NCBI RefSeq assembly: GCF_028687615.1 | Contig: NZ_JAQTZU010000024.1 | Span: forward strand, 1 to 44,195 | Origin: Methylovulum sp. | GTDB taxonomy: Bacteria > Pseudomonadota > Gammaproteobacteria > Methylococcales > Methylomonadaceae | Reading direction: 5' to 3' | Length of the DNA: 44,195 nt | Shown here: in pieces, positions 26,944 through 35,900 of the stretch | Layout: each line of letters begins with the position of its first letter | Position numbering within the stretch: the first letter of the stretch is position 1 | Translations under genes and position numbers: made by a program | The notes under the pieces: model-generated | Database searches by the model: none | Seen by the model: only the letters and a program-made list of their open reading frames with translations | What the model was told of the DNA's origin: nothing

Positions 26944-27347
26944 AGTTAATTTTGAAATTTAAAACCCAAATATAAACAATTTTTTATCATTGTCGCTTAT
27001 AAACAACTCTCATTTTATCCGTTAGTATTTTTGATTCTCTTTTTTCCATTAAACACCACTAGATATTTTTGTTTTTCGCAGTTCATCCGATAATTGTATT
27101 GGACTGTAACGGTTTGTTTTGTAAAAACCAGCTAAATCAGTTAAAAAATTTTTTATAGCTTTGCCGCCACCAAGTTAATCTGTAAGTGGCAAATCGCCTA
27201 AAATCACTTCCTAGTGCCGATGAGAAAACTGGTTTCCTGCTTACAATTGGGATCGATTTATGTAATCTACAATAATTTCGCGTTTATTATTAAAAAGGCA
27301 TTAAGAAATTTGACTGGAAACACTGGTTAATTTTGAAAAAAGTATAT
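26944..27347. other. A/T-rich intergenic region between GT61 paralogs
   Basis: 404 bases. It contains a possible decayed coding fragment at 27049-27174 and otherwise nothing recognisable. Confidence 0.5.
27049..27174 (-). pseudogene. Possible decayed gene tail between the GT61 paralogs
   Basis: The minus strand reads LGGGKAIKNFLTDLAGFYK and on to a TAA at 27049-27051, 41 codons with protein-like composition. The frame continues upstream as EVILGDLPLTD after one in-frame stop, and another stop precedes it. It may be the end of a lost gene; no family was recognised. Confidence 0.25.
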
Positions 27348-28442
27348 TTATGACCATGTACGCGGATTTCTTATTGTTTCATCCAAACGTTTTAAATCTT
27401 CTTTCATGGTCGGATCTTTGTATATGCGGGTTCTTACCAGGCCTTTTCTATGAAGCAGCCTCCAAATACCCGTTAAATCTTGCAATACACTGCCACCTAT
27501 ACCCTTTGATTCCCCTGATTTAAGGTAATAATTATAATATTCTGCATCAAATCCAGCCGCCTTGGCACATAGATGATAATTATTATTCATATGCGAGAGC
27601 CGCGAAAAATGTATTAATTTTGCCCCCTTGTTTTTAGCGAGCAACAGGGTATGGAATGCTGAACCCGTGAAACCACAAACTACAGAGGCATTTTCAAATA
27701 ATTTAATTTGTTCTGCAATAGAAAGCGTTTCTGGGTGGACAACAAGAAAACCCTCCCCACTTAACGCGGTTTCAAATTTTGTTTCACCTGCAATAGCCCC
27801 TTTATTTAATAAAGACCGGCTTAGCCATATCTTGTCTGCAACAATATCCTTACTGCAATTTGCCGTTATTTTTGACCCCAACAACACCAGTGCATCCCTA
27901 TGGATTGGCGCACAAAAATTTTTACCTACAAGGCCCGCCTCAGGTACGATCAATTCATCAAATATTAATGGTTTATTAATAAGTTTTATACGGCTGGGAT
28001 CGGTGACTAAATGACTTAATATGACCTGTTGCCAACCAGACAAATCATCATATGTACTGTCTTTTTTATTGTGTTGAAGGTGATAAAAATAGACATCTCC
28101 AGTACTATCAAGAAGATACCAAGTCCGCGCAAGGCTTTCCAATAAAATATGCCCATAATGGTTGGTAAGGATACCGCCGTAAATAGACTTATCCGTTATT
28201 CTCGTAGCCGCATCACGTTTAATTTCAATTGCATTTTCGTGCGCCTGCATCAGCAGCGTAGGTGCGCCCCTTATGAGCAGAGAGTCGATATGCGGTTGAT
28301 CTGAACTATCATAAATACCGCCAATTGAGCCGACCCCTTTTGGATAATTAACCTTCTCATCTGCACGGATAGGCCTAATTGCACTAACATAACTCGATGT
28401 CAGTAATGGAGCTTTTAAATCAGGGGCATTATTCTTAGTCAT
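27348..28442 (-). CDS. GT61-family glycosyltransferase, paralog 2
   Basis: A 364-residue paralog of the gene at 25828-26943. The two align from VSAIRPIRADEKVNYPKG onward, sharing GGIYDSSDQPH, NHYGHILLESLARTWYL, KIWLSRSLLNKGAIAGETKFE and VHPETLSIAEQIKLFENASVVCGFTGSAFH. The tandem arrangement on the same strand shows gene duplication, now substantially diverged. Retention of both suggests they act on different acceptors or donors of the same polymer. No ribosome site is obvious before the ATG. Confidence 0.82.
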   Translation of the reverse strand: MTKNNAPDLKAPLLTSSYVSAIRPIRADEKVNYPKGVGSIGGIYDSSDQPHIDSLLIRGAPTLLMQAHENAIEIKRDAATRITDKSIYGGILTNHYGHILLESLARTWYLLDSTGDVYFYHLQHNKKDSTYDDLSGWQQVILSHLVTDPSRIKLINKPLIFDELIVPEAGLVGKNFCAPIHRDALVLLGSKITANCSKDIVADKIWLSRSLLNKGAIAGETKFETALSGEGFLVVHPETLSIAEQIKLFENASVVCGFTGSAFHTLLLAKNKGAKLIHFSRLSHMNNNYHLCAKAAGFDAEYYNYYLKSGESKGIGGSVLQDLTGIWRLLHRKGLVRTRIYKDPTMKEDLKRLDETIRNPRTWS

Positions 28443-28642
28443 TATTAATAATGTTTATTTATACAATACCTTCGCAAACCCTATAAAGCCAGTTAGAATT
28501 CCGGCCCATATAGCTAACCCAGCGACTTGAAACCAATCAATAGATTACATTTTAGTTAAATAAAATTCAAATTAGCGAAGACAGTGTTTGTTTAAAGAAT
28601 GGTCAATATAAAAATTCACGGTTTTGATAAAAGTTTCGCCGC

Positions 28643-29371
28643 TTATTTGCTTGCTAATTCGTTTAAGCATAAATTAATGGCTTCTTCCTCTTCACAAATT
28701 CTAAGAATATCCATGTGGTCAAGAAGGTCAAAGTAGCTTAAGCGTGAAATAGTTTCTAGCGAGTTGAAAAGGGGCTTGCGCCATCCGTTGTTAGAACGCC
28801 ACACCAGTGTCTGCGGATTTCCAGAACTAACAATAGTCCGGTAATTCATCCCCAGATGGAAATCATGCAAAGCAAAAATCACTTTGTAAACATCTCCATG
28901 CCAACGTCCTCCTTTACCACCCGCCTGTCTACGATAATTAACCGCCTTTTTTTGATGGGGAACTGCGGAATACACATCGTTAGGAATTGTGTCATCAATC
29001 AAAAAAATTGTCTGTTCATGGGAATGGACAAGGCTGTTACAAAAATCACGGTAAGTTTGCTCAAAAGTATGTAGGCCATCAAGAAAGATGACGTCATATT
29101 TAGTCGCTATGGGCAAGGTAGAAAAAAAGTTGTCCGATGTGGTCTCATTCAAGCTGGCATTTTTATCAGTCACGGCTGCCACATCAAAGAGAAATTTTGG
29201 ATCGACGGCGGTTCTTTGAGGAATAGAAACATCAAAAAAAGTCCTTCCCTTATTGACGCCTATCTCGAGATAAGTCCTGGCATTTATGCCCTCAGCAAGA
29301 GTCTTAATCCGGCGTGGTGAATGGCTCATTGCTAATGCGGCGGCAGACTCTTGATCTACGATTTTATTCAT
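28643..29371 (-). CDS. Class I SAM-dependent methyltransferase (Methyltransf_24 type)
   Basis: A 242-residue protein with motif I YLEIGVNKGRTF (residues 34-45), an acidic residue region TAVDPKF, and YDVIFLDGLHTFEQTYRDF followed by IFLIDDTIPNDVYSA, the pattern of Methyltransf_24 enzymes found in surface-glycan clusters. AGAGGA lies eight bases before the ATG. It sits between GT61 paralog 2 and the sulfotransferase genes, so methylation of the same glycan is a fair guess. The exact acceptor is unknown. Confidence 0.78.
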   Translation of the reverse strand: MNKIVDQESAAALAMSHSPRRIKTLAEGINARTYLEIGVNKGRTFFDVSIPQRTAVDPKFLFDVAAVTDKNASLNETTSDNFFSTLPIATKYDVIFLDGLHTFEQTYRDFCNSLVHSHEQTIFLIDDTIPNDVYSAVPHQKKAVNYRRQAGGKGGRWHGDVYKVIFALHDFHLGMNYRTIVSSGNPQTLVWRSNNGWRKPLFNSLETISRLSYFDLLDHMDILRICEEEEAINLCLNELASK

Positions 29372-29441
29372 TTTAAATCCTCTTTCTAACGATTATGAAA
29401 ATTCTAGTTTGCTGTTTTTACAAAGTTTTGTAACATCAATA

Positions 29442-30563
29442 TTAAATCAGTTCATAGGTTTTTTTTGCGTCCCCGTTTTGCACCAGCTTTTCATCCTCAT
29501 CCAAAAGTTTATTATGCAGCGCATACATCCAGTCGGCCACAACTTGGGGTGGCATTTGTGGATTCCAGCGTTTAAGGTAATCGGACCCCAACTGCTCCGC
29601 CAACCATTGCAAATCCTGAGGACGGTAGCTTAATAAATCACTCTCCGAGGCAATTACGGGGCCTGCGTCTTTATGTGGCTCATCCATTGATACGCCTAGC
29701 CGTTTTTCTATCCAAGCAATATCGGCTTTTCGTTCTTCCAGCATAGGCGTGATCGCCGTATCCCAAGAGAAACGGGTTTTGTTGCCGGGAAGTGTCGCCA
29801 AACGGTTAAACATCAACAAATCTTTCCTTCTATGCCCCCTCTTCCCTCGGACACTATTCGAACCCGTGCTATAAGCGGCATTGTATTTATGGTAGGTGTA
29901 TAAAAATGCCAGTGCTTCCCGCGACAGCCCAATATTAGAACTTTTGATTAATTCAACTGGAAAATTAATATCGAGCTTCGTACAAAAATCCTGTACTACG
30001 CAGCCGTTAGTAAATGTGGACGGGTCGAACTTCCACAACAAAACATTTGTTTTGCCAAAGACCTTATAAAATTTTGAAAATTGTCTCCGATAGTCTGGAT
30101 ATAAACGTTCGTTATTAAAATTTAGCTCAAAGTAACTACGTTTAGTCCTTTCCATAAAAGCACTTTCTATTAAACTTTTAGGTGGCCTCACATAACCCAC
30201 CGCTAAAATTTTATCTACGCGGCTGGACAGCAAATCACGCAATATGATCAACTCATCCACACCGATAGCCGACGAACAAAAAACTTCGGCTGAAATAAGA
30301 AAATTTCTGGCATTGGAATCCAATTGCTCCAAAAGTATATTTTTGACTTTATCCCTGCGCCTTACAGACCTTTCTTGATCGCGTTCATTTTTTTGATGGT
30401 GCATCGAGTCGTCTACAAGTAGGGTGCCCATAGGCCCGCAATGATTTGGTAGCATTAAATCAACATATTTCCATTCAGGATTGTCCAACTGCTTCCAAAA
30501 TGTCTGTTGAATGGATGATGTACCAGTTTTGTGCATACCAACATGTATCACACATCTTTTCAT
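29442..30563 (-). CDS. Sulfotransferase-family protein, PAPS-dependent (1)
   Basis: A 373-residue protein with the PAPS 5'-phosphosulfate loop at its N-terminus: VIHVGMHKTGTSSIQQTF, residues 5-22. The 3'-phosphate site is likely R126 and S130 in VGYVRPPKSLIES. A strong GGGAGAAA ribosome site precedes the ATG. It would move a sulfo group from PAPS to a glycan hydroxyl in the cytoplasm. The extended C-terminus has no known motif. It is the first of three sulfotransferase genes in a row, which differ strongly from each other. Confidence 0.8.
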   Translation of the reverse strand: MKRCVIHVGMHKTGTSSIQQTFWKQLDNPEWKYVDLMLPNHCGPMGTLLVDDSMHHQKNERDQERSVRRRDKVKNILLEQLDSNARNFLISAEVFCSSAIGVDELIILRDLLSSRVDKILAVGYVRPPKSLIESAFMERTKRSYFELNFNNERLYPDYRRQFSKFYKVFGKTNVLLWKFDPSTFTNGCVVQDFCTKLDINFPVELIKSSNIGLSREALAFLYTYHKYNAAYSTGSNSVRGKRGHRRKDLLMFNRLATLPGNKTRFSWDTAITPMLEERKADIAWIEKRLGVSMDEPHKDAGPVIASESDLLSYRPQDLQWLAEQLGSDYLKRWNPQMPPQVVADWMYALHNKLLDEDEKLVQNGDAKKTYELI

Positions 30564-30751
30564 TTTCTTTTCTCCCGAAACGATTCGTTTATGGCTTTTA
30601 TAGAAGTTTGCAATATGATGCCCTTACGCACCATGACACTTGTTGATGGCTCCGACAACAAGGAGCTAAAAGCCATAGAATAAATATAAATCAAACAGAT
30701 AAATTCAATCCACTGTGGCTTGCCACAATTATTTAAGTGCTGCCATGAGGT

Positions 30752-31624
30752 TTAGCGACGAAATGTGGACAAATCTTTTTGCCACGATTGCGGCAATTTT
30801 GCACCGAATTCAGATTCAGCCCAATCATATACATGGCTAAATTTGTTATAAATTCGCTCCCGCATTGATTCACTTAAGGGTTTGGGAATGCCTTCCAGGA
30901 CACGTTTTTCTGTGTCTGGTGCAATAAAGTCGATATCACAAAAACGGCATAATTGTGCAATCACATCGGGGTTAAACAAATGCTCATAAAACTGGACAAA
31001 CACCCGCTCTTTCGGAAAAACCTCATAAACTGTCGACAATGTTTTGCCGTAATCAGTGCATTGAAAAAAATGCGGTTTTTCTAGAAATTTTTCGTATTCT
31101 GTAAGAATGTTGATTTCTGGATTCATTTTTGAACGCATGCGTAGGGCTGACCAAAAACGGTCTATGGGATTTCGCATCAAAAAAATAAGCCTGACATCAT
31201 CCGCTAAACTTTTAATGGCTTCATAGCCTTGCGTATCGAGTAAAGCATATTCCGGGGTCACTTCACAGAACACTGATTCGTTTGTAGCATAGAGGGCAAA
31301 ATAATTGCGGTAACGCTGTATATCCCCTTGTATCCTAACGCGATCCGATAATCTTTTGAATCGCTTGAAAACGGGCGTATCTTTTATTACATCCGCCATT
31401 TCTAACTTGTGTGCTATTTCTATGAATGTCCTTATTTGCCGGCGTTCAAGTCCAGCACACAAATCAGCCCGGTAACGGGCATCAAAAAAATGCAGCTCTT
31501 TAAAAGGGGGCACCAATACCTGGGGACTTCCCGAAAGATAATCCGCTAGCCAACTTGTCCCGGCTTTCTGCGCCCCAATACCAATAACATATCTGATATT
31601 ACCCACGTCTTTTTCGCCCATCAT
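30752..31624 (-). CDS. Sulfotransferase, PAPS-dependent (2)
   Basis: A 290-residue protein of the Sulfotransfer_1/3 type. The 5'-phosphosulfate loop GIGAQKAGTSWLADYL is at residues 15-30 with the catalytic Lys (K20), KELHFFDARY follows, and LIFLMRNPIDRFWSAL at 147-161 holds R151 and S159 for the 3'-phosphate. This is the layout of heparan-sulfate N-/3-O-sulfotransferases and bacterial glycan sulfotransferases. Two adjacent ATGs are possible starts. All key residues are intact, so activity is expected; the acceptor is unknown. Confidence 0.88.
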   Translation of the reverse strand: MMGEKDVGNIRYVIGIGAQKAGTSWLADYLSGSPQVLVPPFKELHFFDARYRADLCAGLERRQIRTFIEIAHKLEMADVIKDTPVFKRFKRLSDRVRIQGDIQRYRNYFALYATNESVFCEVTPEYALLDTQGYEAIKSLADDVRLIFLMRNPIDRFWSALRMRSKMNPEINILTEYEKFLEKPHFFQCTDYGKTLSTVYEVFPKERVFVQFYEHLFNPDVIAQLCRFCDIDFIAPDTEKRVLEGIPKPLSESMRERIYNKFSHVYDWAESEFGAKLPQSWQKDLSTFRR

Positions 31625-31831
31625 ATTTATGCCTTAATTAGTTTTTTGTTGTGGGGTTGTTATTTTGACCAGCTTGCCAATTCCAAATTTTTTCTCCATC
31701 CCAAAGCAAACAATACCCATCCGCAGAATGCGCCCATAATTATTTTTCATTATTTTACTAAATTTAAACAATAGCTTACTTACAAACTAACTCAATAACG
31801 AAGGGATGCCATCCTCTATATTTTTTGCCGC

Positions 31832-32596
31832 TTAGCGATAAAAGAACAATTCAAATTCCTCAAATCGCTTTTCTATTTGCCTTATCTGGGCTTTATTAAA
31901 AACTTCCAGATACTGAAAAGGAATATTGGACGAAATATAAGGCAACTTGGTATGGTGGTAACGGAGATTTTTTAAAAGCAGATAAGAAAGGTCGAATTCT
32001 TGACCAGCATGGGCAAACAATTTCTCAAGTGTCTGGCGGGTGTCCAAGCAAACGGATTCTAAGGAAACAGCGATTGCATTAGGAATATGTCCTTGGACGG
32101 TCTGTTCCAACTGGGCGTGTATGATACGCAAATATTTCTTTTTCCGAGGTGCGTAAGAGTCGAACCAGACAGAAAAATTATCGGTTTTGGCACGGCGGAA
32201 ATCAGAGGCGACTATCGCACGGGGATCTTTATAGGCGGCAATAAAAGGACAATCGATTTTTTGTGTGCAACTGTTTAATGCGGAAAAGTATCGTGGCGTC
32301 TTATCAAACATAAGGGTTTTTTCATGATTGACCACGGTGGAGTGTTGCCAAAGCCTGTCATAAAACTCATCGAAAGTGTCGCAATCACAAATCATGTCAA
32401 GTTCGGAATCCTTGACCCCCCAACCAGAAACGATATTAGAAATAAAAGGTTCTAAAGAACGAAATTCCCGTGGGGAATTGACCAACAAAACACCGGTTTC
32501 AAATCCTGAATCAATAGTTGGGACTTGTCGAAAAATATCAGACAAAAGTGTTGTGCCACTATGCTCGATTCCACAAATAACAAAAGAAGGTTTCAA
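31832..32596 (-). CDS. Sulfotransferase-family protein, PAPS-dependent (3)
   Basis: A 254-residue protein beginning with the loop ICGIEHSGTTLLSDIF at residues 7-22, where the usual Lys is His (EHSGTT), a variant seen in some Sulfotransfer_3 proteins. The second site is AYKDPRAIVASDFRRA, with R126 and S131. The start is a TTG at 32596 with AAGGA seven bases upstream; no in-frame ATG is nearby. The Lys-to-His change leaves activity less certain than for the neighbour at 30752-31624. Confidence 0.72.
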   Translation of the reverse strand: MKPSFVICGIEHSGTTLLSDIFRQVPTIDSGFETGVLLVNSPREFRSLEPFISNIVSGWGVKDSELDMICDCDTFDEFYDRLWQHSTVVNHEKTLMFDKTPRYFSALNSCTQKIDCPFIAAYKDPRAIVASDFRRAKTDNFSVWFDSYAPRKKKYLRIIHAQLEQTVQGHIPNAIAVSLESVCLDTRQTLEKLFAHAGQEFDLSYLLLKNLRYHHTKLPYISSNIPFQYLEVFNKAQIRQIEKRFEEFELFFYR

Positions 32597-32971
32597 GATT
32601 ATTCCTTATGGTTAATTAATTACGAAACTGTTATATAAATTTTCTGCGTAGATACAGCTTGCTTTAGAAAAATTACTGGGTGGTGCTTTATTTTCACTTA
32701 CCGTGTATTTGTTTAGTGCTGCAACACCCGATCATTACCAAGCGATTGTAACCAAAGCAACTTGAAATTAGCAACGTTACTTAGGAATGGGCATGGAATA
32801 GTTTTGGCAATTACCCGCTAGACCTGTCAGGTTTTAAAAACCTGACAGGTCTCAATCCTCGAACTTATTCCATGCCCATTCCTTAGCTTTTTCATCTGTA
32901 TCAAAAAAGAAACCATCATTCGGGTTCGGCTTCATTTCAGTAATTGGCGACAAATTCCGACACTAGCCCCT
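32597..32971. other. Intergenic region between sulfotransferase 3 and giant gene
   Basis: 375 bases. It contains the nested palindrome at 32784-32882 and a 27-codon open frame (32852-32935, minus) that overlaps it; nothing else was recognised. Confidence 0.65.
32784..32882. repeat. Composite nested inverted repeat
   Basis: Outer arms GGAATGGGCATGGAATA (32784-32800) and its exact complement (32866-32882) enclose a perfect inner palindrome: AGACCTGTCAGGTTTT (32820-32835), one A, and AAAACCTGACAGGTCT (32837-32852). It is the best-preserved member of the family also found at 3023-3092 and 6951-7067. It lies downstream of the giant gene and could end its transcription. Confidence 0.8.
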
Positions 32972-35900
32972 TTAACTGGTTTTAATCAATTTGGCCGCCT
33001 CTACATAAATTTCAGCCAACTCCCTGACCTGTTCGGAGACGCGCCTGGACTTAGGCGGGCGGGCGTTGCCCTTGAAGATGGCGGGGGTCTGGTCGATCTG
33101 CGCGAGGCAGCCGGCGAGGGCTTCCAGGGTCGGCTCGATGACGAAGCCGGACTTGTCCTCGACCACGTCCTCGCCGATGCCGCCCATGCCGCTGGCGACC
33201 ACCCAGCAGCCACAGGCGGCGGCCTCGCGGGTGACCAGGCCGTAGCTTTCCGGCCAGGTGGAGGGGGCGAACAGGACGTCGATCTGCCGGTACAGGTCGA
33301 CGACGCGGGTCTGCGCCGTGCGCCCGATGACGGTGACCGGCACTTGCCCCCAGTGGGTTTCCAGGCGGTAGCCTTCGTCCTGGGAGTGGTCGACCACGAG
33401 CATTTCCAGATGCCCGGGCTGCACGGACTCGACGGCGGCCTTCAGCAGGAAGTAGCCTTTGTGTTCGGCCATGCCGCCGACGTGTCCGCAGACGACTTTG
33501 TCGGTGTGGCGGGTGTCCTTGGCTTTCCATTCCAGGGTCTCGGAGATGCCGTTTTTGTTGACGCGGATCTGCGGGATGTCGTTTTTCCGGTAGATGTTGG
33601 CGAAGCAGTTGGAGACGGTCAGCACGGCCTGGGCGCCGTGCAGCAGGTCTTTCAGGTAAATGAGGCGTTCGACCGAGTCGAGCAGGCTGACGTTGCTGGG
33701 CAGGGGGCGCGGCAGGTACGGGTCGGGATGGCCGTCGGGGTAGACGGCGTGGTTGGCGTCGACGAGGAACTGGTAGTCGGAGATCCACCAGGCGTCGTGG
33801 ACGGTGACGATATAGGGGATGCCTGCGGTGCGGGCGGCCTCGACCACGGAGCCGGTCAGGCGCTGGACGCAGTGGAAGTGCACGAGGTCGGGCTGTTCGG
33901 CTTCCAGGTAGTCGCTGAACAATTCGCCCATTGGCTCGTCGGTGGGGTGCCAGTCCATGTTTTCCCGCCACAGGATGCTGGCGCGGTAGACGCGCGCGCC
34001 CTGGTGGTTGTAGGTGGTCATCTGGTACGGTGTTTTCAGGTCGGCGTCGGTGGTGAAGACGCTGATTTCGAAGCGGTCCTGGTAGTCGCGCTGCAGCAGG
34101 TCGAAGTTGTCGGCGATGACGCGGGTGGCGCCGCCGATGGACTGCGGCGGGAAGAAGACGTTGACCAGGGCGATTTTTTTGCGCGGCCGGCCGCCGGGCC
34201 GTCCGGCGGCGTCCACGGCGTCGGCCAGCAGCGAGGCGAGGTTGTCGGCCAGGGCCTCGACGCTGTATTCGGCGCGGACGCGGGCCTGGGCGTTTGCGGC
34301 GACGGTTTGCCGCAGTCCGGGGTCGTCGACCAGCCGCTTGAGGTGCCGGTACCAGTCGTCGCCGGTGGCGGCGATGAAGCCGTCTTCGCCGTCGTTGATG
34401 ATGTCGCGGTAGTTGGCGGTGGTGCTGACCACGGACGGTATCCCTAGGCAGGCGGCCTCGAACCATTTCAGTTCGCTCTTGCAGCCGTTGACCTCGTCGT
34501 CGTGCAGGACGGCGAGGTTGATGTCGGCCCTCTCCAGCATCGACCAGTAGGCCTTGACGCTTTTGACGGGCGGCATTTGTTTGACGCGCCCGCCATAGTC
34601 GGCGAGGAACGCTTCCGGCAGTTTCAGGTAGCCGGCGATTTTCAGGCTGACTTTGGGGTTTTCGTCGAGCAGGCGGCTGACCGCAGGCAGGGCCAGGTCG
34701 GCAAAGTCGCTGTTGTGCGCCATGGTGCCGCTGCCGTAGAAGATGTCGATGGTGGCTTTGTCGGGGTCGGGGCTTTTGTGCTTGAATTGGTTCAGGGCGT
34801 CGATGCCGTTGCGGTGGAGGTAGCAGCGCCCGCCAAACACCAGGGGCTGGAGCTTGTCGGCCAGGGCTTGGGTGGAGGCCAGCCCGAAACGGCAGTAGTG
34901 CGCGGCGGCGTTGAACGAGGCCATGCCTTTCATGAGCTGGAGGTAGGTCTCCAGGCCCAGGTAGCCGCCGTAGGTTTCGATGGGCGGCGGGTAGGCTGCG
35001 TCGAACAGCAGGTCGTCGATCTCGTAGAGGGACAGGCGGCCGGTGGCGTTGACTTGCGCCATCGCCTTGAGCACCGCCGGTTCGGCGGGGACGCGGTAGA
35101 AGATGACGAGGTCGTGGAAGGCCAGGGCGTTCTGCTGGGCGGCCAGCTCGGTCCAGGACACGGCGGTGACGGCCTTGCCGAGGGACTCCAGTTGCTCGAT
35201 TTTCTGGTCGATGCGGTAGCGCACGCACTGCGGGATGTGGAAGTCGCCGACGATGAGGACGCGCCCCAGGTTGCAGCCGCCGACCTGGGCGGGGTTTGCC
35301 GCCGCCCCGTAAAAGCGCAGGTAGGCGCCGTAGATGAACGCGGCGGCGGCGGCCGTCCTGTCCGCCAGCCCGGCGCGGTCGCCGACCACGGCCAGGGCCT
35401 CGAAGCGGCCTTGCTGTTTCAGCCAGTACTCGTGGAGCAGCCCGTCCAGGCGTTCGCGGAAAGCGCCGGACTCGGGGTTTTTGTCGATGCCCTCCAGCAG
35501 CACCTCCACCATCGCGCGCGGGTGCGCCGCGAGCTTTTTGCAGTGCATCAGGTTGGATATGAGCCATTTGCTAGGCTCGCCTTCGCTGTCGATGGCGGCC
35601 TCGTAATGGGCGGCGGCGGCCTCGTAGTCCTGTTGCTCAAAATAGGTGTTGCCCAACAGCTCCAGCACTTCGGCCCGGCGCCCGAAGGCGAGGCTGATCT
35701 TCAGCAGGGTGCGGGCGGTGTCGGTGTCGGTGTCGATGTCGGTGTTCTCTTGGACGACCAGCTTTGGTTTCGCCAGCTCCAGGTAATAGCGGGCGTTGAG
35801 GGCGTTGTTGCGGCTGACCCGCAGAGGGGAACCAACCTGGCCAGAAAGCAATTTGCTGAAGTCTTCTATGTTGATTTCAACACCGTATTTAGCGTTGATT

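Noticed and set aside
32852-32935. A 27-codon open frame overlapping the nested palindrome
   Set aside because: Half of it is the palindrome arm itself; likely accidental, although the rest reads like protein.
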